Shown: piece after piece, positions 33,572 through 42,231 of the stretch
How the letters are laid out: each line of letters begins with the position of its first letter
Numbering within the stretch: position 1 is the first letter of the stretch
Origin: a bacterium
GTDB taxonomy: Bacteria; Hydrothermota; Tepidihabitantia; Tepidihabitantales; Tepidihabitantaceae
Length of the DNA: 64,000 nucleotides
Assembly (NCBI GenBank): GCA_035505375.1
Contig: DATJQV010000034.1
Location: 16,637-80,636 of the forward strand
Direction: 5' to 3'
Translations under genes and position numbers: made by a program
The notes under the pieces: generated by a model
What the model was told of the DNA's origin: nothing
What the model saw: the letters and a program-made list of their open reading frames with translations, nothing else
Databases searched by the model: none

Positions 33572-33932
33572 CTCCGCGCAGCATCTTCTCCGCCTCTTCC
33601 GGCGTAATCTCGCCGCGTTCGAGCATCTCGATGACCTGCGCGTTGTCGGCCTTGCCCACGCTCTCGGAGAACCCGAGCGCGGACAGGACCGCGTCCAGGC
33701 GTGACCGCACCGTCGGATACGAGATGCCCAGTTCCTTTTCCACGTCGCGGATGACCCCGCGGTTTTTCACAAAGACCAGCAGGAACTGGTACAGGTCGTC
33801 GGGCAGGCGGCAGAGGTCGGGCACTCGAAACCGGCCCCGCACTGATGTCCCGCACGACTCGCAGGTCAACTCCGATACAGCCATGTCCGATTCGCAGACC
33901 GGACATCGGGAAACTAGTCCTTTTCGTGCCAT
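33546..33932 (-). CDS. DUF2089 family protein with zinc ribbon, HTH and SHOCT-like tail
   Basis: Start at ATG 33932 (AGGAG upstream). A zinc ribbon (CPVC ... CESC) spans residues about 9-35, followed by an HTH (GVIRDVEKELGISYPTVRSR) and a SHOCT-like C-terminal hairpin (VIEMLERGEITPEEAEKML). DUF2089 proteins are the likely DNA-binding regulators of their operons, so this may be autoregulatory. The last six residues fall in heptad repeats. Confidence 0.85.
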   Translation of the reverse strand: MARKGLVSRCPVCESDMAVSELTCESCGTSVRGRFRVPDLCRLPDDLYQFLLVFVKNRGVIRDVEKELGISYPTVRSRLDAVLSALGFSESVGKADNAQVIEMLERGEITPEEAEKMLRGGEGMKTED

Positions 33933-33942
33933 CGTCTCACTC

Positions 33943-34170
33943 CTAGTCAATGTTCGCGCCGGAATTGTTCATCGCGACGCTCCGATTCCGATATGCCCGC
34001 ACTTCCACAGTGGGCATCACCAACCTCGGCATCTCGGCCCTGACCACGACCTCGGGCATCATGCCCTGTTCCCTTGCGGCAGCCCGGGCATTCGCAACAG
34101 CCCGAGTCACGCCGGCCAGTAAGGCCACGAACAGCGTCGCAGCTATCACCACGGACAGCACCTTCATCAT
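33943..34170 (-). CDS. Small secreted protein of the DUF2089 operon
   Basis: ATG 34170 has AAGGAG at 6-nt spacing and opens a signal peptide (MMKVLSVVIAATLFVALLAG). The mature part of about 50 residues is Arg/Met/Val-rich. An in-frame ATG at 34275 lies 7 nt after a strong promoter and could start a 110-residue form without the SD. No family recognised. Confidence 0.6.
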   Translation of the reverse strand: MMKVLSVVIAATLFVALLAGVTRAVANARAAAREQGMMPEVVVRAEMPRLVMPTVEVRAYRNRSVAMNNSGANID

Positions 34171-34282
34171 CGAATACTCCTTGTTGCTCGGTCTTTGTTG
34201 TGCCGGTCCTCGCAGGCATGGTCCAGTCGCAGCCGTTAGGAAGGTTTCGGCTTTCGTCATCCGGCTTTTGCTCATGCCTGTA

Positions 34283-34310
34283 ATCATAGCCCTTTGACGC
34301 TGAAAGTCAA
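34283..34310 (-). promoter_or_regulatory. Promoter of the DUF2089 operon
   Basis: Minus strand: TTGACT, 16 nt, TATGAT. It either gives a 105-nt leader to ATG 34170 or leaderless translation from ATG 34275, 7 nt downstream. Confidence 0.65.
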
Positions 34311-34521
34311 TGAAAAGTTGCAGATAATATTAACTTTCTTAATGTCAACATTAACTTTAGTGAGTACTGGCCCAGCATGGATTGATTTAAGTAGCCAGTT
34401 CTTGAGTAGTTGTGCTTGCTTCCCCGGCTGGGTGCTTGACGCATCCCGAGCCTGGCCCATGGATCCATTTCCGGTGCCTTCTCCGCATGCAAAGGCGGTC
34501 GGTCCACATGGGGGGGCGAAT

Positions 34522-34550
34522 TTGACACTGCCGGCCCTAATCGGTATCCT
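34522..34550 (+). promoter_or_regulatory. Promoter of the FG-GAP protein gene
   Basis: TTGACA, 17 nt, TATCCT. The expected transcription start falls at about 34556-34558, on the ATT that begins the signal peptide. Confidence 0.6.
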
Positions 34551-34555
34551 AGATT

Positions 34556-35632
34556 ATTCGCGCACTCCTTCTTGGTCTTCTGCTCGTAGGGTTTGCCGCC
34601 GCCCAATCCCCTATTGTATTGGGTCGATGTCCGCTTGAGAACGCGATTGCCATCAGCGCCGGTCGATTCACAAGAGGCGACTCCGACGATGTCCTAGTCG
34701 TTCAGGACCTTGGCCGGTTGGAGCTGTCGCGCGGACCCGGACGGGCAAAGACGGTTCTGGACCTGCGCCGGCTGGCCCTGCTCCGGTTAGGCGGAACGAG
34801 CTTCAGAACCGTGTGGCAGAGCGACCCGTTCAACTGCACCAGCTCCTCGGCTTCCGAGATAGCTGGCACGTCCTGGACCGCAGGAGACATCGACGGCGAC
34901 GGCCTGAGCGAGCTGCTTCTCTTCACCGCTGATTCGTGCACGGTTCTCCGCTTCGGAAACGACACAGCCACAGCGACTGTCTACGGCATGGGCGGCGCGT
35001 GGGTCGAGGCGGGAGCAGTCTGCGACGTGAACGGCGACAGCCTGCCCGAGGTAGCAACCATGGAGTTGTCGCGGCAGGATACTGCCAAGACGAAGCGGTT
35101 GCTCCGGTTGTATCGGATGACCGGAACCGGGCTTGTGTCATGCGGACCGTGCTCTGTCAGCGTCAACCCGGGAGCCGACGTTCGCATGGAGTTACTGGGC
35201 TCGGCCAGGCTCGCGGACTACCCGGGAGAACTCCCGGTCGTCGCCAGCATCTACCCGACTCTCAGACCGAGTGCATACAAGGCCCTGTACTGGCCCAGGC
35301 AGGACTCGCTCTTTCTCACCGACAATCCGTTCCCCTGGCAGGAGTGGTTCTCAAAGACCCGCGTCCTGCCGGCCGGCGAACTCACGCTCTTCAATGTCGG
35401 CGACACGCTGGTCGGGTACGGCTATTTTGTGCCTGGTGCGCGGCCATCCGGCCCGTCGCAGAGCTTCGCCGCGCTGGATGACGGCGAGTGGCGGCTGTTG
35501 CCGCTGCAGGACGACGCGAGGTACGTCTCAGGTCCGGTCTGCCGGTTCACGCGAAACGGCGTTCCCGGCTGGCTCGAACTGCGCGACAACCTGTTCTACT
35601 TCTATCCGGGCGAGATCTTCCGCTGGCGCTAG
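34556..35632 (+). CDS. Secreted FG-GAP/VCBS-repeat protein, possible ATT start
   Basis: Two calcium-binding FG-GAP-like loops are visible: AGDIDGDGLSELLLF and CDVNGDSLPEVATME. From codon ATT 34556 the frame reads a complete signal peptide (IRALLLGLLLVGFAAA, then QSP), but no ATG, GTG or TTG precedes it after the stop at 34550. The first standard start, TTG 34619, would remove the signal peptide. With the promoter ending at 34550, a leaderless AUU start or an assembly error are the two readings. The protein is probably extracellular; ligand unknown. Confidence 0.65.
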   Translation: MRALLLGLLLVGFAAAQSPIVLGRCPLENAIAISAGRFTRGDSDDVLVVQDLGRLELSRGPGRAKTVLDLRRLALLRLGGTSFRTVWQSDPFNCTSSSASEIAGTSWTAGDIDGDGLSELLLFTADSCTVLRFGNDTATATVYGMGGAWVEAGAVCDVNGDSLPEVATMELSRQDTAKTKRLLRLYRMTGTGLVSCGPCSVSVNPGADVRMELLGSARLADYPGELPVVASIYPTLRPSAYKALYWPRQDSLFLTDNPFPWQEWFSKTRVLPAGELTLFNVGDTLVGYGYFVPGARPSGPSQSFAALDDGEWRLLPLQDDARYVSGPVCRFTRNGVPGWLELRDNLFYFYPGEIFRWR

Positions 35633-35656
35633 GCGCGGCGGCAGCGCCGCGAGTGA

Positions 35657-35727
35657 CCAGTTACCAGTTGCCAGTTTGCAGTAGAGGAAGGGAACCGGAA
35701 TCTGCGCCATCTGCGTAATCTGCGGTT
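35657..35727. repeat. Heptad and nonad repeat tract
   Basis: CCAGTTA, CCAGTTG, CCAGTTT, GCAGTAG in phase (35657-35684), then three 9-nt units of the ATCTGCGNN type (35699-35727). It lies just upstream of the UPF0158 promoter. Confidence 0.7.
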
Positions 35728-35757
35728 GGTCATCGCCTCAGCCGCACTTCGTGTCGA

Positions 35758-35785
35758 TTGACTGGCAGGACGGCGGGAATAGAAT
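35758..35785 (+). promoter_or_regulatory. Promoter of the UPF0158 gene, leaderless type
   Basis: TTGACT, 16 nt, TAGAAT, then 5 nt to GTG 35791; no Shine-Dalgarno. Confidence 0.65.
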
Positions 35786-35790
35786 AGCGC

Positions 35791-36222
35791 GTGCGTGTAC
35801 TCCGAGTTTCGACCCGGGACCTCCTGTTCGCAATGGAGAATCGCGTACCGGGCACGACTCACTACCTGAACACCGAAACCGGCGAGGTAATTCCCGCGTT
35901 CGGATTCAACCGCGACCAGATTCTGGCTGAAATCCGGCAGTCCCCAAAACGCTACCTGCGTCTGGCTCCACAGGCCGGCCGCTTCGGCTACGACTCCATG
36001 GTCGAGTTTGCTCGTACGGTCAGTCGGCTGGAACTCCGTGCCGAACTTGAGGCCGCGCTTGACGGCCCCGGTGTGTACCGCCGGTTTCGTACCGTGCTCA
36101 AGAACGAGCCACGCGAACTCCATCGCTGGCACCAGTTCCAAGGTGAGAGAGTTGCGGGCAGGCTGCGTAAGCGGCTCGAAGCCGAAGGCATCGCCATCGA
36201 GCTCATCTCCGACAACGAGTAA
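35791..36222 (+). CDS. UPF0158 family protein
   Basis: The 143-residue protein has the family layout: an N-terminal LLFAMEN...THYLNTETGEVI strand-turn, a middle YLRLAPQAGRFGYDSMVEFA and a C-terminal ALDGPGVYRRFRTVL / RWHQFQGERVAGRLRKRLEA. The function is unknown. GTG start, probably leaderless. It converges on the M1 peptidase gene. Confidence 0.8.
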   Translation: MRVLRVSTRDLLFAMENRVPGTTHYLNTETGEVIPAFGFNRDQILAEIRQSPKRYLRLAPQAGRFGYDSMVEFARTVSRLELRAELEAALDGPGVYRRFRTVLKNEPRELHRWHQFQGERVAGRLRKRLEAEGIAIELISDNE

Positions 36223-36248
36223 CTACAGGAAAAGGGACAGAGGGACCA

Positions 36249-36292
36249 AGGGATAGAGAGTGCAAGTCCGGGCACTCGCTCCCTCTATCCCT
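36249..36292. terminator. Bidirectional terminator-like inverted repeat built from short repeats
   Basis: AGGGATAGA-GAGTGC, 8-nt loop, GCACTC, 6 nt, TCTATCCCT, between the convergent UPF0158 and peptidase genes. The arms consist of the same octad units (AGGGAYNA) that fill 36226-36250. Confidence 0.55.
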
Positions 36293-36320
36293 CGATCCCG
36301 TTCCAGACTCTAGCCTGCTA

Positions 36321-38318
36321 TCAGCCGGCCAGCACCAACCGCACGGTCCGGCTTTCGCTGCCCGTGCTCAGGCGGCAGAAGTAGGCGCCGGCAGGGACGG
36401 TATGACCGTCGCTCGCTCTCCGGTCCCAGGTTGCCGAGTAGCGTCCAGCCGATCTCTGACCTTCAAACAGGGTCCTGGTGAGTCGACCGCTGCCGTCGTA
36501 GATGTCTATGCGCACCGGCGCAGCAGACCCGAGATCGTAGGCCAGCCGCACCGGTCCCACTGACGGATTCGACCCGGTCAGGCGCAGTGCAGTGCGGTAC
36601 GGTACGGACGGCCCCTGCGCAATCCCGACGTGTGTGCTGCTCTGGCAGAGAATCCAGTCGTTCGGGTTGAACGTGACGCTGGTCGGCTGCCCACCGACCG
36701 CGAATACGTTCTGTTGTGGGCTGGTCGTCACGTCATAGCGGAATGTGGCGCTGTCGCCCGACCAGTTCACCTTCACCTCCACCGGCATGTGGAATACTGC
36801 CGGCGCTCCGCTGCTGTTGTTCTGCGTGAGCTGGAGCACTACCTCCCAGCCGCCGCCGTTCTGGCGTCCCTCCCATCCGAGGGAGTAGATGGGGTAGCCC
36901 ATGTCATAGATCCATTCATTGAAGAACCAGCTCAGGTTCAGACCGGTCATGTGTTCGTGGACGCGCTCGTAGTCAGCGGTGCTGGCGTTGCCATAAGCGA
37001 AGCTGTCGCCGTATGCCCGCATGGACCTGAAGAAAATGCCTGGCTGGGACCAGATTGTGTCTCCCTCAACATACCGCAGCATGTGCTGCACCCAGGCGGC
37101 CTTGTCGTAGGTGTGACCCACGTCGAAGACATGGTCCGGATACGGCGGGTTGTACACGGGGCGCGGACCAGCGTCCTCTTCGGAGAAGTACTCCTGGGCC
37201 TCGTTGTCGATGCTGCTGTAGAACGCGGACAACCCGGAGGAATGCCACGTATACAGGTCGGCCGAATTGGTGGCGAACCCTTCATTGAGCCAGATGTTCC
37301 GCCAGTCAAGACAGGTGACGTGGTCTCCCCACCATTGGTGAGACATCTCGTGGCTGATGCCGTTGTCGTCGCCGTAGAGAACCCACTGCCTGTGAACCAT
37401 TGTCATGGTCTGGTTCTCCATCCCGCCCCACTGGAATGGGTAAGCCTCGACCATCCCGTATTTCTCGAAGGGATAGGGGCCGTAGCGCGACGAGTCCTCG
37501 AAGAAGGTTATCATGTCAACGGTATGCGCGTACGCATTGACCGCAGAAGCCGAATCCTCGGGCCAGTTGAAGTGCTGCATGTAGAGCGATTCACCCGGAC
37601 TCGTCGGGAACCACTGCTTGAAGCTGGTCCAGCGTGAGGCGGCGAACGTCATCAGGTACGTTGATATCGGGTAATGCTCAGTCCACCAGCACGTCCTCAG
37701 GCCGCCCGAAGTCGTGACGCTGTCCCGGATACCGTTGGAGCAGGCGCTCATCGAATCAGGAGTGGTGACGTTGATCTGGCAGCCGCGCTCGGCCTTGTCC
37801 CACGGCTCATCAAAGCACGGTATCCAGTACCGTGCGTCGGAGGGCTCAGTCGTCGAGTAACAGATGGCGTGCGGGATGCCTGAAGAACCCTTCGCATACC
37901 AGTAGAACCCTTGATAAAAGCTGCCGGAGTTCCGATGGTAGTAGATATCGACAGTCAGCGATTCACCATTGGAAAACGAGCGGTCAAGAGTGATGTGCAA
38001 CAAGCCGGCGGGGGTCGTAAACGTACAGGTATTGCCGGCTCGACGCACCGAGTCGCAGACCAGGCTGTCCATGTGCAGGCTGAACGTGTCGAAGTTGTCG
38101 TGGCGCGGCGTCAGGTCGATACGCGCGCGCGCAGTCATCGCTCCGGACGTCATCGGCAGTTTGACGTCCGCACGGTAGAATCGAACGTCGAAGTCGTGGG
38201 TCGAGTCGCCCGGCATGAGCGGCGGATACGGCGCGGTCACGTACTTGCCCTCGTGGAACGTCTGGGCGACGGCCGCCAGGACAAAAAGGGTAATACCGAC
38301 AAGGACCAGCTTCTTCAT
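36321..38318 (-). CDS. Secreted M1-family metallopeptidase with FlgD-like C-terminal domain
   Basis: Signal peptide (KKLVLVGITLFVLAAVAQ), M1 N-terminal beta domain, then the gluzincin site: GGMENQ, HEMSHQWWGDH and the third ligand in NEGFA 18 residues later; YDKAAW supplies the candidate catalytic Tyr. The C-terminal 80 residues (LRLTGSNPSVGPVRLAYDL, then PVRIDIYDGSGRLTRTLFEG, ending RTVRLVLAG) are a FlgD-like/type IX-sorting-like domain common in FCB-group exported proteins. It probably degrades peptides outside the cell. AAGGAG precedes the ATG. Confidence 0.93.
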   Translation of the reverse strand: MKKLVLVGITLFVLAAVAQTFHEGKYVTAPYPPLMPGDSTHDFDVRFYRADVKLPMTSGAMTARARIDLTPRHDNFDTFSLHMDSLVCDSVRRAGNTCTFTTPAGLLHITLDRSFSNGESLTVDIYYHRNSGSFYQGFYWYAKGSSGIPHAICYSTTEPSDARYWIPCFDEPWDKAERGCQINVTTPDSMSACSNGIRDSVTTSGGLRTCWWTEHYPISTYLMTFAASRWTSFKQWFPTSPGESLYMQHFNWPEDSASAVNAYAHTVDMITFFEDSSRYGPYPFEKYGMVEAYPFQWGGMENQTMTMVHRQWVLYGDDNGISHEMSHQWWGDHVTCLDWRNIWLNEGFATNSADLYTWHSSGLSAFYSSIDNEAQEYFSEEDAGPRPVYNPPYPDHVFDVGHTYDKAAWVQHMLRYVEGDTIWSQPGIFFRSMRAYGDSFAYGNASTADYERVHEHMTGLNLSWFFNEWIYDMGYPIYSLGWEGRQNGGGWEVVLQLTQNNSSGAPAVFHMPVEVKVNWSGDSATFRYDVTTSPQQNVFAVGGQPTSVTFNPNDWILCQSSTHVGIAQGPSVPYRTALRLTGSNPSVGPVRLAYDLGSAAPVRIDIYDGSGRLTRTLFEGQRSAGRYSATWDRRASDGHTVPAGAYFCRLSTGSESRTVRLVLAG

Positions 38319-38344
38319 ATTATCTCCTTAGGGTTTGCGCAGAG

Positions 38345-38373
38345 AGTCTAGTCAGGCTGCCAGCGGGGGTCAA
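38345..38373 (-). promoter_or_regulatory. Promoter of the M1 peptidase gene
   Basis: Minus strand: TTGACC, 17 nt, TAGACT, giving a leader of about 20 nt that holds AAGGAG. The -35 box overlaps the stop codon of the activase gene. Confidence 0.6.
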
Positions 38374-39293
38374 CCAACAGCGCACTCGATGCCGCGACCG
38401 GCAAACTCAGACCGTATGGTTTCCAGTTCTTCAGGAAAAGGCAAGCGGACGTGTTCCATCCGGTACTCGCGGTCCAGCTCCTCGTACTTCGCCGCGCCGA
38501 AGGCATGGTAGGGAAGCAGCCGCGCCGCGCAGATGCCCAGTTCCCGGCACAGGCCCGCCACAGCGGCAGGCTCTTCGTCGGCGGTATTGACCCCGGGCAC
38601 AACCGGATAGCTCACAATGACATTCACCCTGGTCCGGGCCAAGCGCCGAAGGTTGCTTAGGATCAACCGGTTGTCGCGGCCGGTGAGTTGCCGATGGAGG
38701 TCGGCCGACACACACTTCAGGTCGTAGTAGACGAAATCCAGCCGCTCGACCGTACTTTCCAGACGGCTCCAGTCCCACAGGCCGCAGGTTTCGACCCCGA
38801 CTTTCAGGCCGGCTCGCTCACACTGGTCAAGAAACACATTGACGAAGTCCGGCTGGGCCAGCGGTTCGCCGCCGGACAGGGTTACACCGCCTCCCGAGTT
38901 GCGAAAGAACCGGATCTGACTGGACACCCGTTCACACAGGGCCTTGGGCGACCAACGCTCGCCTGCGACCCTGATGGCCTGCGCAGCGCAGGCTCGGACG
39001 CAGTCCCGCGTCTCGCACGAAGCGCACGCCTCACGACGGAACCGGGGATAGCCGTCGGGGCCCACGGCAATTGCCTGCTGCGGACAGCTCGCGATGCACG
39101 TTCCGCAATGGCGGCACCGGCTCCGGACGTGAAGCACTTCTGCGTGCGGCGACTGGCCCTCGGGGTTCGCGCACCACTGACAACGCAAGGGACAGCCCTT
39201 GAGGAAGACAGTTGTCCGGATCCCTGGACCGTCGTGGACCGAATACTCCTGGATGTTGAAGACTAGACCAGTGGAGAGGATTCTAGGATTCAA
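38370..39293 (-). CDS. Glycyl-radical enzyme activating enzyme (radical SAM)
   Basis: Radical-SAM activase that generates the glycyl radical of the enzyme encoded just upstream. It has CxxxCxxC (GCPLRCQWC), two ferredoxin-type clusters (CRHCGTCIASCP, CASCETRDCVRAC) as in the glycerol-dehydratase/HPAD activase subclass, and the conserved SGGEPLAQPDF. The start is uncertain: TTG 39293 is used, GTG 39320 or TTG 39419 are possible. Upstream of the first conserved residue (VFNIQEYSVHDGPGIR) the frame is repeat-derived. Confidence 0.85.
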   Translation of the reverse strand: MNPRILSTGLVFNIQEYSVHDGPGIRTTVFLKGCPLRCQWCANPEGQSPHAEVLHVRSRCRHCGTCIASCPQQAIAVGPDGYPRFRREACASCETRDCVRACAAQAIRVAGERWSPKALCERVSSQIRFFRNSGGGVTLSGGEPLAQPDFVNVFLDQCERAGLKVGVETCGLWDWSRLESTVERLDFVYYDLKCVSADLHRQLTGRDNRLILSNLRRLARTRVNVIVSYPVVPGVNTADEEPAAVAGLCRELGICAARLLPYHAFGAAKYEELDREYRMEHVRLPFPEELETIRSEFAGRGIECAVG

Positions 39294-39357
39294 GGGGTCC
39301 AGGATTCCAGTGTCCTGCACTAGTATCCTCGAATCCTTGATTCCTGGAATCCCCCTC
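39264..39357. repeat. Short GGATTC-type repeats between the glycyl radical enzyme and its activase
   Basis: Direct and inverted copies of GGATTC/GAATCC spaced mostly 7 nt apart, giving a partly self-complementary stretch in the intergenic gap. Confidence 0.55.
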
Positions 39358-41862
39358 TCACAGTCCGTGCTCTGTGCGCGCGATGATCTGGTCCTGAATC
39401 GACCGGCTGAGTTCGACAAAGAAAGCGCTGAACCCGGCGACCCGCACGATCAGATCGCGGTAATTCTGCGGGTTGACCTGAGCATCGCGGAGCATCCTCG
39501 TATCGACGACGTTGAACTGGAGTTGGAAGCCCGTTGATTCAAAGTAAGTGCGTATCAGGGCAATGAGCTTGCGCGCGCCGTCGCTGCCGCGCAGGGCTGA
39601 AGGGTGGAGTTTGAGATTGTGCAGGCCACCCCTTATACGCGTGTGGTCCACCTTGCCGGCGGAGAGCAGAACCGAGAGTGGCCCTTTGGTATCAGTACCG
39701 GGCTGAGGCGAGGTGACGCCGTCGCACAGTGATTCGCCGGCGTACCTGCCGTCCGGCGTCGCCAGGCAGGCCTTGCCAAAGGGTGTGTGAGTACTGATCG
39801 CCAGCATCGAAGGATCGTAGGGCTTGCCCAAGTAGTTCGTCTGCCGGGATACGAAGTCACAGTATGTTTCGAAAAGGTCGAGGTAGATGGCATCGGCCCG
39901 GTCGTCGTTGTTACCCCACTTGGGGGCGGCAATTGCCCGGCGGTGCAAGTCTTCATGCCCATCCCAGTTGGCGCTGCAGGCCTTGCGCAACTCATCGAGT
40001 GTGCATGTCCGTTCTTCATCCACTAGTTGCCTCACGGCGCTCAGGGCATTGACAACGTTGACCAGACCGGAGCTCAGCGTAGTCGGCGTGCCGTTCTGGA
40101 CTGCGCCGCCGTCGTCGAGCGAAAGACCTCGCTCTACGCAGTCACGCACCAGCACCGAAGAGTAGATGAGATTGCAGGTCTCACGGTGCGCGGCCATGGC
40201 GTAGTTCCAGTAGCGCTGCCAGTTGCGGATGGCGCGCTCCAGGTGGAAGCGGTAGGCCGCGACCAGCTCGGCATAGGTTCCGGGCACCGGGCTGGAATCA
40301 AACTGAATCCCGGTGCGTGGGTCGACGCCGCCATACAGGGCGAGTTCGAACAACTTCATGTGGTTGATAAAGCCAGCCTGGACGACACCGTAGCTCATAC
40401 CCTCGAGGGTTGGTTCGGTGCAGCCGCCCATGGCCGCGTACTTGCGGATGGTCGAAAGCGGCAAACCGGTCTTCTGCAGTTCGTGCTGAAGGTAGACTTT
40501 CAGGTTGAACCAGGCCGGGAAACCGCAGCCCGTCTTGACGCACTCCACTGCCTTGAGCAGAAACGCCTCGCTCAGGGCATCGTCGTACCAGATCGACAAC
40601 GTCGGTTGGGTCGTCTGGCAGTTAATGGCAGCCTGCAGCACGAGCCGCGATAGCTCGTTATCCCCGGGGCGGCCGTGCTCATCGGTGCCACCCAGTATCA
40701 TATTCTGGTACAGGTTGCCCGAGCCCAGACCTTCCCAGGAGAAGGAAGCGACGTACTCGATCTCGGTCATCTTGACGCGCAGGGCCTCGAGCAGTTCCAG
40801 CACCTCGGCATCGGTAATCCGACCGGCCGCGCGGTCCCGCTGGTAGTAAGGATACATGTAGCGGTCGAACCGGCCCGGGCTGTACCCGAGCTGAGCCCCT
40901 TCGATATGACCGGCCAGATACGTGAACCAGAATGCCTGCATCGCCTCGCGGAAGTCGCGGGGCGGCTCGGCGGGCACGCGCTCGCACCGCTCCGCGATAT
41001 CGAGCAGCTCCTTGCGCCGGGCATCGTCGATCTCGGCCGCGGCCAGCTCGCGAGCCTTGGCGGCGTACTTCGCGGCCCAGCGTACCGTGGCTTCCAGCAC
41101 CCGGATGCCGGCGCGCCAGAAGAAGACCTTTTCGGCGGAGCGGTAGTCGGCCACCTCCGCCTGCCGGATCTTCTCCCGCAGCCGCTTGATGACACCGTTG
41201 AACCCCTGCGCCAGCGCGGTCTCGAAGTCGAGCACGTACCGGCCCTCAGGCGCGGGGTCATGCGGCGCGGTGTAGAGAATCGCACGCCAGCCATTCTCGA
41301 TGTAGGCTGCGGCCTCAAATGTCCTCTTCCAGAGGTCGTCGCCTACGTCCTGCATGCATTTGCCCGCCCAGTACTCGGCGCTTTCCCTGAGCCAGCGCTT
41401 GTCCTCGCGGGACAAGAGGAACTTCCCGGAGAAGAACTCGTACTCGCCGCTTGCGGCCATTTCGCGCGTCCGGGCAATACCCCCTCCGGTACCGAGGTCA
41501 GTTACCTTATCCTGGGCCTCATGCTCTTCGTTGCGGAACTCACGCAGTATGTATTGAGATGCGTAGTGGCAGTAGGGTATCGCGCCCCGCACATACCGGG
41601 TCTTGCTGCCCACGAAAGGTTCGAAGGAACGGATGACCGGCGTGAGGTTCTCGAGCGCGTAGGCATGGCACTCGGCGCGACGCTCGAGTACGTTTCGGCC
41701 GTCGGTACGCCGGTGGGCCTCGGTGTACAGCCGCATGTACTCGGCGTCAACCACGAGCGGCTCGGCCAGGTAGCGCTCGCGCATAGCTTCTGCCCGGGGG
41801 CTCGATGGTGAGCCCGCGACTTCGCGTGGTTCGAAATCCGTTGCTAACCGACTTGTGTTCAT
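39358..41862 (-). CDS. Glycyl radical enzyme (PFL-like, substrate unknown)
   Basis: An 834-residue member of the pyruvate formate-lyase superfamily. The C-terminal radical loop is RVAGFSAFF and the active-site Cys lies in GGCTEP, the C-x-E arrangement of dehydratase/lyase members rather than the double Cys of true PFL. Thus it is unlikely to be PFL itself; candidates are dehydratases or C-X lyases. GGAGGAA precedes the ATG. The adjacent activase supports a functional pair. No microcompartment genes are nearby. Confidence 0.88.
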   Translation of the reverse strand: MNTSRLATDFEPREVAGSPSSPRAEAMRERYLAEPLVVDAEYMRLYTEAHRRTDGRNVLERRAECHAYALENLTPVIRSFEPFVGSKTRYVRGAIPYCHYASQYILREFRNEEHEAQDKVTDLGTGGGIARTREMAASGEYEFFSGKFLLSREDKRWLRESAEYWAGKCMQDVGDDLWKRTFEAAAYIENGWRAILYTAPHDPAPEGRYVLDFETALAQGFNGVIKRLREKIRQAEVADYRSAEKVFFWRAGIRVLEATVRWAAKYAAKARELAAAEIDDARRKELLDIAERCERVPAEPPRDFREAMQAFWFTYLAGHIEGAQLGYSPGRFDRYMYPYYQRDRAAGRITDAEVLELLEALRVKMTEIEYVASFSWEGLGSGNLYQNMILGGTDEHGRPGDNELSRLVLQAAINCQTTQPTLSIWYDDALSEAFLLKAVECVKTGCGFPAWFNLKVYLQHELQKTGLPLSTIRKYAAMGGCTEPTLEGMSYGVVQAGFINHMKLFELALYGGVDPRTGIQFDSSPVPGTYAELVAAYRFHLERAIRNWQRYWNYAMAAHRETCNLIYSSVLVRDCVERGLSLDDGGAVQNGTPTTLSSGLVNVVNALSAVRQLVDEERTCTLDELRKACSANWDGHEDLHRRAIAAPKWGNNDDRADAIYLDLFETYCDFVSRQTNYLGKPYDPSMLAISTHTPFGKACLATPDGRYAGESLCDGVTSPQPGTDTKGPLSVLLSAGKVDHTRIRGGLHNLKLHPSALRGSDGARKLIALIRTYFESTGFQLQFNVVDTRMLRDAQVNPQNYRDLIVRVAGFSAFFVELSRSIQDQIIARTEHGL

Positions 41863-42231
41863 CTAGTTCCTCCGTTTGGCGGCCGCGGACCAATCACCTT
41901 AGAACATCTCCATTCCACCGCCCTCACACTACCGTGCAACGGCGGATTCCCGCGACATCACAACTAACCGCCGGGCTGGGTGCCTGAAAGACACCAAGTG
42001 ACCAGGAGGAGGCATCGAGCTGGCTGTCGTCAAGCCACCTGTCGCGGACATGGCTGCGCGTACCCATCCGGTGGAACGAGGACACGGACGAATCCGGACT
42101 GCCCGTGCCCGATGCAATCCACCTGAAGATGACGCCCGCCTGTTGCTTGGGTAGTGTCTGCCCGGATAAACATCTGCGGGTCAGACTACAGATTATCGAG
42201 CACCGCACCAAGATGTCAATCGGAGCAGTGG
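41863..42231. other. Gene-free stretch upstream of the glycyl radical enzyme
   Basis: About 370 bases with no phased repeat and no convincing reading frame. A -35-like TTGCAC with a poor -10 exists near 41920-41940 on the minus strand but is not claimed. Confidence 0.35.

Noticed and set aside
41900..41940. Promoter for the glycyl radical enzyme gene (TTGCAC with TGGAAT).
   Set aside because: Both boxes match poorly compared with the other promoters in the window.
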